64,000 bases of DNA from assembly GCA_009760855.2 (NCBI GenBank), contig WPIO01000059.1, positions 501,001-565,000 of the forward strand. Reading direction: 5' to 3'. The stretch is from Cristatella mucedo. Taxonomy: Eukaryota; Bryozoa; Phylactolaemata; Cristatellidae. Below the pieces are notes generated by a model, which saw only the letters and a program-made list of their open reading frames with translations, was not told the DNA's origin and searched no databases. This document shows, piece by piece, positions 53,547 to 64,000 of the stretch; the stretch's first letter is position 1; each line of letters begins with the position of its first letter. The translations under genes and the position numbers were made by a program.

Positions 53547-54240
53547 ATAATAATGATAATGTACTTGATAAAGCCCCCTCAGATCGCGAGATCTGTTTCT
53601 AGGCGCTTTACATTTGCTGCAAAGGGATATGCAATTGAATGGTGAGTAATATCATGCTTGATAAACAACGTGAATAACATGGTTAGGGTGACATGCACAG
53701 GGTCAGCATGCAACCTTGGTTAGTGGCAGCATGGATAGTGTCAGCACGCATAAGCACATTAAGGACGAATCACAGGGACCCACTAAATACTGTCCTAAAT
53801 AGGTGTTTTTAAGTTATTCATAAATGTGATCGAGTAGGAGATGTCGTGACGCAAGTCGGGAGTGAGTTCCAGGCTTTTGGAGCATACGAACGAAAGGCAC
53901 GGTTTCCAAAGGATTTGAGGTTTGTACGAGGTATTGGTATACTGTTGGATTCCGAAAAGCAGGTGATACGACGCTTGGACGTGTGGGGGAGTAGATCTGA
54001 GAGATAGGCTGCTGCCATAGAATGAAGGGACCTAAAAGTGAGCAACAAAACTTTGAAATCGATCCGTTGTTGGATTGGTAGCCAGTGCAGGTCGGCAATA
54101 AGTGGTGTGATGTGGCAACTGCGACGCTCACGACAGACAAGCCTGGCTGCAGAGTTTTGCACCAGCTGTAAGCGCCTGATTGCACGCTCCGGTAGGCCAG
54201 CAAGCTTGCGTACGGAATTGCTAGTTCGAACTTCCAGCAC
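53547..54240 (-). mobile_element. LINE family A, 3' half, minus strand
   Basis: 140 codons of RT C-terminus (RRLQLVQNSAARLVCRERRS, LHWLPIQQRIDFKVL, LKSFGNRAFRSYAPKAWNS), then the 3' region and (ATT)n complement at 53547. 5' truncated. Confidence 0.75.
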
Positions 54241-55377
54241 TAGGTAGCTGCCTTGTTCTATTCCACGTCAACGTGTGTCAACCATACTGACGAGCCAAGT
54301 CTACCCTGTACGTGTGTATCTGTATGCATCCGCTCGAATTAGCAAGTAAGTAGGTCCACGGTAGAATAGTTGGTCAACTTCGACCTTAAAGTAGCAACTT
54401 CTGGATCGTGGCATTTAGATCCATAAAAAAGCTTGACTTCTTTCACTGTGGGCAAACTCGTGCTCTTGTTGTCTTGTTGCCAGTAGGATAGGTGGTAGCT
54501 TCGGCGGGAGCTTTGGGGTGCAAATGCGGTTTCTCGATGAGTGGCTCAACTAACGGTACACCGAAGAGTAAACATGACCGGATGATCCGCTGATCCTGAA
54601 GAAGAAGCAGCATCCAGCAGCCAGTCATCCAATCTGAGGATCGGTTTGACTCCGATCGGCCTGGATTGATCCCTTGACTTGTTTCAGCCCAGCCATGTGC
54701 GGTAGTTTTTCCGAATGCACGAATTATGTGTTGTTTCAGACCAGCTTCATATTTGAGGTGCTGTAATGGCAATTTTGAGGCAGTGGGAAGATCTTGCCGT
54801 CTTTGCATAGTACGTCAATATTACCATTAGGTGGAGAAAATACTAAAGCAGCACAGTGCAGTAGAAATGGGACAAAGAGGGTTGTGTACAAGTACTTTGG
54901 CAAATGAATTTATTTGTAGAAATAGTATTAGTAGTAATACTGACGTTGTGTATTCGTGATGGTTAACACATGTTCAGGATATGAGTTTATTCTGCCAGCG
55001 CACGGGAGAGAGACTAAAGGAGAGACGAGGTCCGATCAGGCCGAACGTCGGGCAGAGAAGAGAGAAGTGTCTGCCTTTGTCTGCCAAAACAAGTCGGATG
55101 TGGATTCGGCAGGACTGACCTCGAGAGGTATTGGCCTCGCAGCCAGCGGTTGCTACAGCAGCAGTAGCAGTTGTTAGTAGTAGTGGTGGTAGTAGTAGTG
55201 TTAGTAGTAATTGTGATGACAGTGGCAGTGGTTGTGGTAGTGGTGATTGGAGACCTAAAAGCAGCTCAATATTGGATGAGATTTTCAGAGGCCATAGTAG
55301 TTTCTGGTACCAGATCACTTAAGGTGTCGCCAAAACCCATCAGATGTCACAAACTCTCATCAGGATTTATCGAGTAA
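54241..55377. other. No recognised gene; degenerate (GTA/GTG)n
   Basis: Bases 55150-55250 form a degenerate trinucleotide run (GTAGTAGTGGTGGTAG-like). The rest shows nothing that I recognise. Confidence 0.4.
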
Positions 55378-55600
55378 AGAAACTTGAAACACACCTTTTT
55401 ATTACAGCATTTCGTGGACCATCTATTGTGATTCTTCCTTCGTGTTCATGTACCTCCTTATGCTGTGCCTGCTGTTTGTGGATGTTACCACCAATCATTT
55501 GGTAATGCTGTCTATACAGCATCTGTAAAGTGCCTATAAAGAGATTCAGTTCTCTGAGCATGCTATCCAAATGTATAATTATCATTATTATTTTAAGTCG
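55378..55600 (+). mobile_element. Diverged LINE family A 3' end
   Basis: Match to the coding end (AAACACACCTTTTTATTACAGC) and 3' tail (TAAAGAGATTCAGTTCTCTG), with an ATT-rich end. Confidence 0.6.
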
Positions 55601-55987
55601 TGTTCAGGACTCACCGTGTCCCATCAGGTGTCGCCGAGTCCCAGATATATAAAAGACTCCATATTGCACTCAAAGTCTCACTTCAAGTCGTCCCTGTATG
55701 CATGCCCCGGTTGCATTTATTTGTGGTGCCAGGCCATGTTCAAAGTCTCAATTTAGGAAGGGCTCACGACAGCTGCTATGTCCACTCAGATCGGGTACAA
55801 TGCAATGCCGAGCATGTAGACAGACAGTCTGACAGACTGATGCCGGGCAATGTGGACAGATTGATGGTCTCGAGCTGTTTCGATGTCATCCAACAAGAGG
55901 TCGAAGGTTGAGAGGGTTTGCAGAGCTGGTGGCCAGCAGCTCTGACTAGTTTCTGTGAGAAAAACACCGATGCTGACGGTTATTGCT

Positions 55988-56101
55988 CGGATTAGGAGCT
56001 TGTGGACGGATTAGGAGCTGGTGGACGGATTAGGAGCTGGTGGACGGATTAGGAGCTTGTGGACGGATTAGGAGCTGGTGGACGGATTAGGAGCTGGTGG
56101 A
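55988..56101. repeat. 19-bp minisatellite, six copies
   Basis: CGGATTAGGAGCTGGTGGA repeated six times, with two copies carrying TTG in place of TGG. The period is 19, so it cannot be an in-frame protein repeat. Confidence 0.9.
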
Positions 56102-56199
56102 CGGATGAGTGGCTTAGCAGAAACCCGGCAGAAAGGCTGAGCAACCGGATCTCAGCTGAACTCTAATCTAATCTAACCTATTCTACTTAATCTCACGAC

Positions 56200-57015
56200 G
56201 ATCATATCACCTCCACAGTCAAATCTGCCTATTTTCAGCTTCATAACATTGCTAAAATTCGGGCTTGTTTAAATAAGGGTACCACACCTAAGTTGGTCCA
56301 TGCATTCGTGACATCTCGTCTCGACTTCTGCAACTCACTGCTTACTGGCCTACCAGCATGTGCGATCAGGCGATTGCAGCTGGTGCAAAACTCTGCAGCT
56401 AGGCTTGTCTGTCGTGAGCGTCGCAGTTGCCACATTACTCCACTTCTCGCCGACCTGCACTGGCTACCAGTGAGGCAACGGATTGACTTCAAGGTTTTGT
56501 CGCTCACTTTTAGGTCTCTTCATTCTATGGCTCCAGCCTATCTTTCAGATATACTATCCCATCAGACCAAGCATCGTACCACTCGCTTTTCGGAATCCAA
56601 CAGTCTAGAAATACCTCGTATAAACCTTAAATCCTTTGGAGACCGTGCATTTAGCTCGTATGCTCCCAAAGCCTGGAACTCCCTCCCGACCTGCATCAGA
56701 ACATCCCCTGACCGGACCACATTTAAAAGAAACTTAAAAACACACCTATTTAGGACAGCATTTAGTGGGTCCCTGTGATTCGTCCTCCATGTGCTTATGC
56801 GTGCTGACACTGTGCATGCTGCCACTAACCACATTTGCATGCTGACCCTGTGCATTTCACCCCTAACCATATTATTCATTTTGTTTGTTTTTCAAGCATG
56901 ATTTTACTTACTATTCTATTGCGTATCACTTTGCAGCAAATGTAAAGCGCCTAGAAAGAGATTAAGTTCTCTGAGGGCGCTTTATCAAGTGCAATATTAT
57001 TATTATTATTATTTA
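56200..57015 (+). mobile_element. LINE family A, best-preserved 3' part
   Basis: An open frame of 161 codons (56293-56778) covers the C-terminal RT region: VTSRLDFCNSLLTGLPACAI, RRSCHITPLLADLHWLPV, FGDRAFSSYAPKAWNSLPT, and the end FRTAFSGSL. The ~200-bp 3' region ends in GCGCCTAGAAAGAGATTAAG, GGGCGCTTTATCAAGTGC and (ATT)n. This type of C-terminus is standard for CR1/L2-like elements. 5' truncated; no catalytic core here. Confidence 0.8.
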
Positions 57016-57250
57016 AAAGGAACCTAAAAACACACCTATTTATGACAGCATTTAGTGGGCCCCTGATATTTGTCCTTCATGTGCTTATGCATGCTGACAC
57101 TGTGCATGCTGCCACTAACCACATTTGCATGCTGTGCATGTCACCCCTAACCATGTTTTTCATGTTGTTTATCATGCGTGATCCCTTTGCCGCAAATGTA
57201 GAGCGCCTAGAAAGAGATTGAGTTCTCCGACGGCGCTTTATCGTATATTA
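57016..57250 (+). mobile_element. Second LINE family A 3' end in tandem
   Basis: Directly after the previous tail lies another, more diverged 3' end (AAAAGGAACCTAAAAACACA to CGGCGCTTTATCG). Confidence 0.7.
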
Positions 57251-57260
57251 ATATAGATAT

Positions 57261-57261
<1 letters not shown>

Positions 57262-57334
<73 letters not shown>

Positions 57335-57345
57335 ATGTGTGCCTA
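57262..57345. repeat. (CA)n-(TA)n-(TG)n microsatellite
   Basis: A near-palindromic compound run that could form a cruciform or Z-DNA. Confidence 0.9.
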
Positions 57346-57364
57346 TGTATATGTATGTATAACA

Positions 57365-57650
57365 TTTTTAACTCAATGAGTTCAGAGAGATCGCGGGAAA
57401 TGCAAGCTGACTGGCAGCTACAGGCAGTAAATAAAGGTGCCGAAACTCCATGATCGCCCAGGATTCAGCACCCCTTGAAATATGGTGGCATAATGTAATG
57501 TATCTCCGTCTGCAACTCCACAAAGCCATAAAAACTAAGTGGATGTTATGAGGGAGAGTTTCGTATAGCTCACTCACAGCCTGAGCAGCTTTCGGTACGC
57601 ATTCGGTAGCCATCAGACTTGATCTCACGCAACAAAGAAAAAGTGGGTAC
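57365..57650 (-). mobile_element. LINE family B 3' end, minus strand
   Basis: Contains CTTTCGGTACGCATTCGGTA and GTATCTCCGTCTGCAACTCC, as at 43090 and 17450-17590 (reverse). Confidence 0.65.
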
Positions 57651-58169
57651 GGCTAAACGATTCGAGTCAGAACAGTGGGCCCTCTGAATAGATTACTTTC
57701 CTTCTAGACATAGTATCCACTGTCCTAGTTCTACGATGCATAGATCTTATTCAGCCAAGCTTAATAAATATGTCCTCAGTCTCAGTTCTCGTCCCCGAAC
57801 CATTCAAAAGGTGTGTAATTAGGCAACTTATTAGAAAGCAACTTTAGACTAAGACAGCTTAAGCCACTTTCTCCCGGCTTCTCTACTACCGTAACTATCT
57901 AAAACACGGGAGAGAGTTATGGCAGACCAGCCGACCTCTTATATTAAAATTTCAAACCCATGAGTATGTTTCAATCTGTCTGGCTTTAGAGGTAATCACT
58001 CGGCAGGCTCAGTGTTACTAACGCCAATATTAGCAATGCAGATTTAGGTAGAGTCTCAGCTAGTTTTGCCTAATCTTGATGAAGCGTTTGATACTAATGA
58101 TCTAAGAGTCCTGATTGAGCGCCTCTCATTTCGCTTGTGCATCAATGGCAATGCACTGCAATGGTTCCG
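57651..58169. other. Mostly unrecognised; weak RT remnant
   Basis: Near 58070-58170 a short stretch resembles the LINE RT core (DEAFDTND, then a GNALQWFR-like end), heavily mutated. Nothing else recognised. Confidence 0.4.
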
Positions 58170-58520
58170 ATAATAATAATAATAATAATGATGCACTTGA
58201 AAAAGCGCCCTCAGAGAACTCAATCTCTCTCTAGGCGCTTTACATTCGCTGCAAAGGGAAATGCAATTGAATGGTGAGTAATACAATGCTTAATAAACAA
58301 ACAAAATGAATAACATGGTTAGGGGTGACATGCACAGGGTCAGCATGCAAATGTGGTTAGTGGCAGCATGCACAGTGTCAGCAAGCATAAGCACATCAAG
58401 GACGAATCACAGGGACCCACTAAATGCTGTCCTTAATAGGTGTGTTTTTAAGTTCTTTTTAAATGCGGTCAGGTCAGGGCATGTTCTGACGCAATTAGGG
58501 TGGGAGTTCCAGGCTTTCTT
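58170..58520 (-). mobile_element. LINE family A 3' end, minus strand
   Basis: (ATT)n complement, AATCTCTCTCTAGGCGCTTT tail complement, then the 3' region and coding end up to GGGAGTTCCAGGC. Confidence 0.75.
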
Positions 58521-58599
58521 TTCTCAATGGGTGACTCTAGGCTGTTAATGTGACCGGACAAAGGTCATATGAGGAACCGCTTTTGTATGTCCATCCGTA

Positions 58600-59032
58600 A
58601 CTTCACGACGCCAAAAAGACGATGTAGGTGCCACGCAGGAGAGTTTTTATGAGCACTCAAACCCTAAGCGGCTTTCGGTACGCATTCGGTAACCAAAAGA
58701 CTTCATCTCACGCAACGATGACAAAGTAAAAAGCCTAGCTGAGTAGGTGAACAGTTGAGGTAGCGAGTAGCGTAGAACTAGCAGCCCGGGGCGGCTGGAA
58801 AGGACGAGCAATAGTCGGCAGTAGGAGAGTAGATGTCGGTGCGTAAGAATTGTGGAAATGAGTTCCACAGTCTAGGACCGGCAGAGACAAAGCTCCTCTC
58901 GCCAACGGTCTTTAAGCGCAGGAACGGAACAGCTAATTTTTGTCTCGCCAAGGCAAATGCAAGTGAAATGTTGTGAGTACAATTTTCAAGGAGTGTATTG
59001 TCATGCGCGTTCAGAAAAAGAGCTTTAAGCAC
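58600..59032 (-). mobile_element. LINE family B C-terminus and 3' end
   Basis: Codons include KLAVPFLRLKTVGERSF and SAGPRLWNSFPQFLR, matching 17205-17330 and 18780-18890. It defines the second LINE family of the window. Confidence 0.7.
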
Positions 59033-59338
59033 AGGATTATTGTTGCTCTGCTGTGAAATGCCTCGGCGGCCTGCGGTTTTGGCCCCGACCCGCAGCAGTC
59101 TATGTCAGCGGACTGCCAACGCCAGATATCTTTGCCATAGGCTGCTTGATCAGGTCTTTAAATACCCATTTTTATGGCCTCCTGATGACGGCCAATTCTC
59201 GTTAACGCATATTTGAACGGAACCATTCGAAGTCCTGCCAGTTAATTGAAGTTTTTATTCTTTTCATTATAGTTAGCATATCTAAAATAAGGTCACTGCC
59301 AGTAGTACAAAGCTCCTTAAATATAGAATATAATGGAT

Positions 59339-59454
59339 TGACAGCGCTCCTACGAAAACCGAATCTCTATTGTGGCGCTTCGCATATGCCACCGGGCTCG
59401 AGCTCACTACCTCGATCAGAGAGAGCACCTTAACCACTGGGTAAAACCAGCGAC
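59339..59454 (-). mobile_element. tRNA-derived SINE, family B, minus strand
   Basis: The tail complement (AATCTCTATTGTGGCGCTTC) is followed by the tRNA-like head CCGGGCTCGAGC ... ACCTTAACCACTGGGTAAAACC. Bases 59033-59338 upstream hold nothing recognised. Confidence 0.6.
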
Positions 59455-59924
59455 AGCTTTATCGCTGACCTTGAACTGAAGACGTGCTTATAAAACAGCT
59501 GGATTAGTGAGCAGCTAGAGATATATAATTATGTGAGCTGCGAGATTCTTTTACGACTTACAAAATTGGCCTGTATTTAACGTGTGACCGAGGTCGCTTC
59601 CTTGGAGCAACAGTCTGCCGGTCGGCACCGTGAACTGCTGGAGATATTAAACTGAGTCTGTCCGACGTCACCGGCCGTATCTATCATAATGTACAGGCGG
59701 TTCTTTGCGATTTCACTAATTTGGTGTTGCCGTTAGCATTGATTGCGGGATTTCGAGAGTAGTGTCGTTTCCGCTGGGGTGTTTTAGATCTCTACACATT
59801 GCTTACAGTGCCTGGCTAGCTCAAATAGATAGGGCCACAAGTACTTGGCTATAGAAAGTAAATGTACCGTCTCCAAAAGATCTCGGTTCATTACAGGCAC
59901 GAGGTATTCGGCTTATTAGATGCG
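59455..59924. other. No recognised feature
   Basis: Host-like sequence. From about 59810 it begins to match 3350-3450 (CACAAGTACTTGGC), the outer edge of the family X unit. Confidence 0.4.
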
Positions 59925-60060
59925 ACAGAAGAGCCTTTACGGCTATCGGCACTGCTAGCAGCTACAATACAGGATCGCCTGCCCAGGATTCGAACTTACG
60001 ACCTCGGGACCGAAATCGTGAAGAACAACGAGCTTACCTAGTGTGCCATCACGGCTCACC
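59925..60060 (-). mobile_element. tRNA-derived SINE, family A, minus strand
   Basis: Same element as 3450-3605 at the same place relative to a family X unit, ending CCATCACGGCTCACC. It is shared by descent of the whole unit. Confidence 0.7.
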
Positions 60061-62100
60061 GACGTGGCAGTTGCGATGTACATGACAGACTTACTTCGCT
60101 GCCGAGCTTACCACCAGCAGTAAGCATGTATCGGACTAGCAGGAAGGCCTGCAATTAGGATCTCCAGAGACTTTCCGAGGGGATGAGTCGCAGATGCAAG
60201 GATCACTGTAAAGTTTTTTTGATCGTCATTCGAGAACGCTTGCCATCATCCAAGGGCTATTGTCAGCAACACGTGCTGTGACGGGGAGTTTTTGGTGCTG
60301 ATTTAAGGCATCTCTTTACACTTGGTCCGTCCTTCATTACTTGCAAGGCTAGGTGCTTTCCAGACTTCGAGGCTGAAGTCTATTCGAAATCGATACGGCA
60401 CACTAACACGAATGGTGCAGCTAGTACGCTGCAGACTTTACAACTTAGACCTTGGATTCAAGCAGCCTCACTGTCATTTGCAAGCCGGTGCTGGTCTGAG
60501 GTGGATTTCGGAGATTGCAGAATTCGAGGCGGTTCTAAGATGTAGCACTTAAAGTCCCGCAAAGTGCAACAGACTGAGCGGACAGCAGTAAAGAGGGATT
60601 GCAGTGCATGGGCAGGCCAGGGCAGGTCACTGGCAGCTAAGACCACGACACAGTATCATGAAAAGAAAAGCTGCAAGCTGCAATATGACTAAAGACGGAA
60701 CAGCAAAAAAGTTGTGAACGCTGCTGTACGTTTGCTAACTGTGTCAGATGCTTGCTAACTGGCGGGTGGGGGAGGGGAGGGAAAGCATAGCAGCAACACG
60801 AGCAAAGCTATTGCCGGAGAGTTACCCTGGTCACAGCGGCCTTGACCGCTTTGCAATCCATCAAAGTGAAGCCCCAAATGCGGGCCTGATTGTCGAAGCA
60901 CAATCCACGCTGCGAGCAGCAACAGCTTTGGCAACAGCAGGGCTAAGCTCCAGTTGTTGGCAGATACTGACAATAGCACGGCTACAGGTGAAGGTTGGAG
61001 GAGGCATGCGAGCTGCATCGATAGTGCTCACTTGGTCGCACCAGCAATCTCGGCCGGCCGGGCTAGACCGCCGGCTAGACTGCTTACAAGAATAGCAGCT
61101 CTTTGCCCCAGATTTACTCTAGATATATAGTCTCACTACGAATACGGGAATAATCCTCACATGTGAAATCTCGGCCGGCAACCAATCTCGGCCGGCCGAG
61201 CTAGACCGCCGGGCCGAAGGCGTGAATTGCCGCCGTGTAGGCTGCGCGCCAGGCGAGCACGAACGAGCTGCCTTTGCTGCTGTAAAGAAGGGCGCTCAGC
61301 ACGAACTGCTGTATCTTCTCTTTGTCCGGCGGGAGAAGGCAGCTCGCGTCAAAGCGGCAGTCGTCTGCCCCGAGCTCGGCGTCGAACTCGGCGTCGGCCT
61401 CGAGCTCGATGACGTGCTCGAGCAGGTGCACAGCTCCGAGCCCGGCAGCAGTGGAGCAGCTAGCGAGCCACTGACGAGCGTCGGGCGGCAGGCGGCGGAG
61501 AGCGGCGACGAAGTAGCGAGCGCCGTAGACGGCTCGGCTCTCGGCGGGCAAATCGAGGAACAGAGGAGGCAGGCCGAGATTCTGCATCAGCTCGTCGATC
61601 TCGGCCACTCTCGGCTCGGCTGCGGTCGGCAGAGCGGCCTTGACCTCGCCGGCCACGACCTTGAGGCGCCGATCGACTTCTCGAGCTTGATCCGAGAGTG
61701 GTCGAACGGCGTCGTCGAAGCCTTCACCGGAAGCATCAATGTTGGTCTCTTGGCAGCAGCTGCTGCTGGCTGCTGGGTCTGCAGCTGGCAACAGCAGCAT
61801 CTGCAGGATGACTTTTCCCAGCTGCGCTCGCTTGTCGGCCGAAATACTCGGATGACCGAAAAACTCTGGAGAACGAGGACAACTCGCTCGTTGAATCATG
61901 CCCTAATGTACTGCTTGCTCGAGCACCCCCTCCCCAGTAGGACGGCCGAGCAAATCGAACCAGCCAATAGCAACGAAGCGAACCACTATTTGAAGCCCGA
62001 GGTGGTGGAGTCAAATGTCTACGAAAATCACAACGTGGAATCCATAACGATAATAAATAACGATGATGGAGAGTCGGGGAATAGCACTACTGGGAATAAA
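60061..62100 (-). repeat. Family X repeat unit
   Basis: Collinear with 3606-6200 and 11971-14580, including GTGCTGATTTAAGGCATCTC and CTTGCCATCATCCAAGGGCT. It includes about 120 bp near 61075-61190 absent from the other copies. It shows that the amplified unit is at least 2 kb and larger than the protein-coding part. Confidence 0.7.
61201..61899 (-). CDS. Family X protein, fullest copy, unknown function
   Basis: 232 residues from a true ATG at 61899 (MIQRASCPRSPEFFGHPSIS) to AIHAFGPAV. The frame is uninterrupted. Compared with the 13160 copy it has an extra N-terminal segment and a different, longer C-terminus. Blocks shared by all copies are DDAVRPLSDQA, AEIDELMQ-LGLPP, FVAALRRLPPDARQ, LLEHVIELEADAEF and FVLSALLYSSKGSSF. 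Predicted mainly helical. A long open frame on the opposite strand (61222-62274) is a GC-bias shadow. Differences among copies are mostly scattered substitutions, and the frame is kept in two of five copies. I know no family with these blocks. Confidence 0.5.
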   Translation of the reverse strand: MIQRASCPRSPEFFGHPSISADKRAQLGKVILQMLLLPAADPAASSSCCQETNIDASGEGFDDAVRPLSDQAREVDRRLKVVAGEVKAALPTAAEPRVAEIDELMQNLGLPPLFLDLPAESRAVYGARYFVAALRRLPPDARQWLASCSTAAGLGAVHLLEHVIELEADAEFDAELGADDCRFDASCLLPPDKEKIQQFVLSALLYSSKGSSFVLAWRAAYTAAIHAFGPAV

Positions 62101-62490
62101 ATCAGAGCAAACTTGTGTGAGCAGTCGCAAGCACCTACTTGGCTGAGAAAGTTAAGCGATCGCTCTCTGTGGCTCTGGACCAGGCTCCGGCTGGGTTCGA
62201 ATTTGCTGCTTTCCATTCTGAGTAGCACTTTTAGTTGGGCTAATTCCGGCACACGCCATCTGCTGTCACCATAGGCATTGCCACGATCGGGCAAGGAGAC
62301 GAGTTGACCTTGCCCTTGCCAGGACAGGGGCTCTCGGGAAAGGCTGGTGGGCGTGTCGTGCTGCCGAGAAGCCAGACACATCCTTAGGCACAGGAAAGGC
62401 AGTGGACTCTGCTCCCCTACGGACAGACCTGGATGGAGACGTATCGTCACCACGTTCTGGTTTTACAGCAAAAAAAAAATATTAGCTGAT
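62100..62490. repeat. Dispersed repeat, uninterrupted copy
   Basis: Matches 40940-41490 without the SINE found there, with GTGGCTCTGGACCAGGCTCC running straight across the insertion point. Confidence 0.75.
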
Positions 62491-62645
62491 TGAACAGCCA
62501 TATTTGCATGGCGGTGGAATTGCCTAAAGAATATCACCAGTGCATGCAGTTGGCAATACAGGATCGCCCATTCAGGATTCGAACCTACGACCTAAGAAGC
62601 TGAAGAGCGAGCACTTTAACTACTGGGTCATCATGGCCCAATATC
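62465..62645 (-). mobile_element. tRNA-derived SINE, variant
   Basis: A-rich tail, the body AATATTAGCTGATTGAACAG and a head with CAGGATTCGAACCTACGACC (B-box complement). The head is of a different tRNA type from family A but the body is shared. Confidence 0.6.
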
Positions 62646-63490
62646 CCCAAAATCGAAATCTAGGTGTCATGTTCCAAAGTGACCTCTCGTTAGACGACCA
62701 CATCAGTTCCACAGTCAAATCTGCCTACTTTCAGCTACATAACATTGCTAAAATTCGGGCTTGTTTAGATAAGGATAGCACATCCAAGTAGGTCCATGCA
62801 TTCGTAACATCCCGTCTTGACTTCTGTAACTCACTGCTTGCCGGCCATGTGCAAACAGGCGATTACAGCTGGTGCAAAACTCTGCAGCCAGGCTTGTCTG
62901 TCGTGAGCATCGCAGTTGCCACATCACACCACTCCTCACCAACCTGCACTGGCTACCAGTCAAGCAACGGATCGACTTCAAGATTAGGTCATTTCATTCT
63001 TTGGCTCTAGCCTATCTCTCAGATCTCCTTCCTTACCAGGCCAAGCATCGTACTAACCCCTTTTCGGAATCCAACAGTCTACCAATACCTCGTACTATGC
63101 TCAAATCCTTTCGAGACCGTGCATTTAGCTCGTATGCTCGCAAAGCCCGGAACTCACTCCCGACTTGCGTCCGAACATCCCCTGACTTGACCACATTTAA
63201 AAAGAACTTAAAAACACACCTATTTAGGACAGCATTTAGTGGGTCCCTGTGATTCGTCCTTTGTGTGCTTATGCTTGCTGACACTGTGCATGCTGCCACT
63301 AACCACATTTGCATACTGACCCTGTGCATGTCACCCCTAACCATATTATTCATGTTGTTTGTCAAGCATGATATTACTCACCATTTAATCGCGTTTCTCT
63401 TTGCAGCAAATGTAATGCGCCTAGAAACAGATTGAGTTCTTTGAGTTCACTTTATCAAATACAGTATTATTATTATTATTATTATTATTA
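62646..63490 (+). mobile_element. LINE family A, 3' part
   Basis: An RT C-terminal frame of 126 codons (62872-63252) with HITPLLTNLHWLPVKQRIDF and LKTHLFRTAFSGSL, preceded by a broken stretch and followed by the 3' region and a long (ATT)n at 63466-63490. Confidence 0.75.
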
Positions 63491-63719
63491 CCAGCTGTGG
63501 CAATTGATAATGGCTCAATATCCCTAGAATCAACTGTGGCAATTCATTAACTGAACGCCTGTCTTGACATTCGGTGTGGATGTAAGCCAATTTCATTAAA
63601 CGTAACAGCGATAGGAAACACGAAACGCACGGCTAGAATAAGTAACTTGGTTGTGCTAATCGGCTGTATTACAGTGACGACTAATTGTCATACTCGATCA
63701 CTGTCCCAGATTAGAGGCT

Positions 63720-63960
63720 GCTTATCATAGTATTGTAATGTATCTCTATTGTAACTCCGAAGAGATACAAGACTAATAGAGTGTTATGCGGTAGAGTTTC
63801 TACAGTCGCCTACTAGAAACATAACCGCCCACCGGTGCATACCCGATAGCCAAAAGACCCAGGCAAACAAAGGCAAGCAAAGAGAAAGTAAGAAGAAGCC
63901 TAGCTGAGTCGGTCATGAGGGCCGACGGGGAAGTGAGTTACAGTGGCTTGCGCTAAACAC
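63720..63960 (-). mobile_element. Diverged LINE family B 3' end
   Basis: TGTAATGTATCTCTATTGTAA and a weakly matching GCATACCCGATAGCCAAAAG, in the order of the other family B ends. Bases 63491-63719 hold nothing recognised. Confidence 0.5.
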
Positions 63961-64000
63961 TACCACCATGTTGGTTTTCAAATCCAAGAAATCGAATTGT

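Noticed and set aside
61222-62274. 350-codon plus-strand frame
   Set aside because: It is antisense to family X; GC-rich codon bias keeps the opposite strand open, as at 13337-13891.

Overview
The window looks like nuclear DNA of an invertebrate animal, probably marine, that carries a decayed copy of a mid-sized double-stranded DNA virus. The host side is rich in 5'-truncated CR1/L2-like LINEs, tRNA-derived SINEs, microsatellites and other repeats, and I found no confidently recognisable complete host gene in it. The species cannot be named from sequence alone. An n at 4579 and many one-base differences between repeat copies suggest an imperfect long-read assembly, so some frameshifts may be artefacts.

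Left flank (1-15195). A block of about 6.5 kb occurs twice (1-6537 and 8378-14908), separated by a degenerate tandem array with a period near 170 bp. Each block carries SINEs, an internal duplication and one copy of a repeated unit encoding an unrecognised ~210-residue protein, called family X here. Family X recurs near 39.6, 47.7 and 61.5 kb.

Viral region (15195-39165, AT-rich). A damaged fragment (15195-16440) holds a second, divergent pair of penton-like genes, followed by a degenerate LINE (16441-18905). The main element (18906 to about 39100) carries a fibre fragment, a YqaJ/lambda-type exonuclease, a major capsid protein candidate, a coiled-coil protein, two penton-like genes and a FtsK/HerA-type packaging ATPase. 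It also has a zinc ribbon, an adenain-like protease, a phospholipase A2-like protein, three forward fibre genes whose shaft repeats resemble those of phage tail fibres, a cluster of small paralogues, an acidic protein and a B-family DNA polymerase with an embedded HNH/endonuclease VII-like motif. This gene set fits the Polinton/adintovirus part of Varidnaviria. I see no integrase and no clear viral terminal repeats. Most genes are preceded, right at the start codon, by a motif close to TATATAGAAA-ATG, which looks like a virus-wide promoter.

The element is broken: several in-frame stops, a stop inside the ATPase P-loop, many frameshifts, and a LINE 3' end with a 5-bp target duplication inside the polymerase exonuclease region. 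It is best read as an endogenous viral element.

Right flank (39166-64000). It opens with a 175-bp foldback element flanked by TA, followed by family X copies, LINE 3' ends in both orientations, SINEs, microsatellites and long stretches where I recognise nothing. One possible host exon lies near 53.1-53.3 kb.
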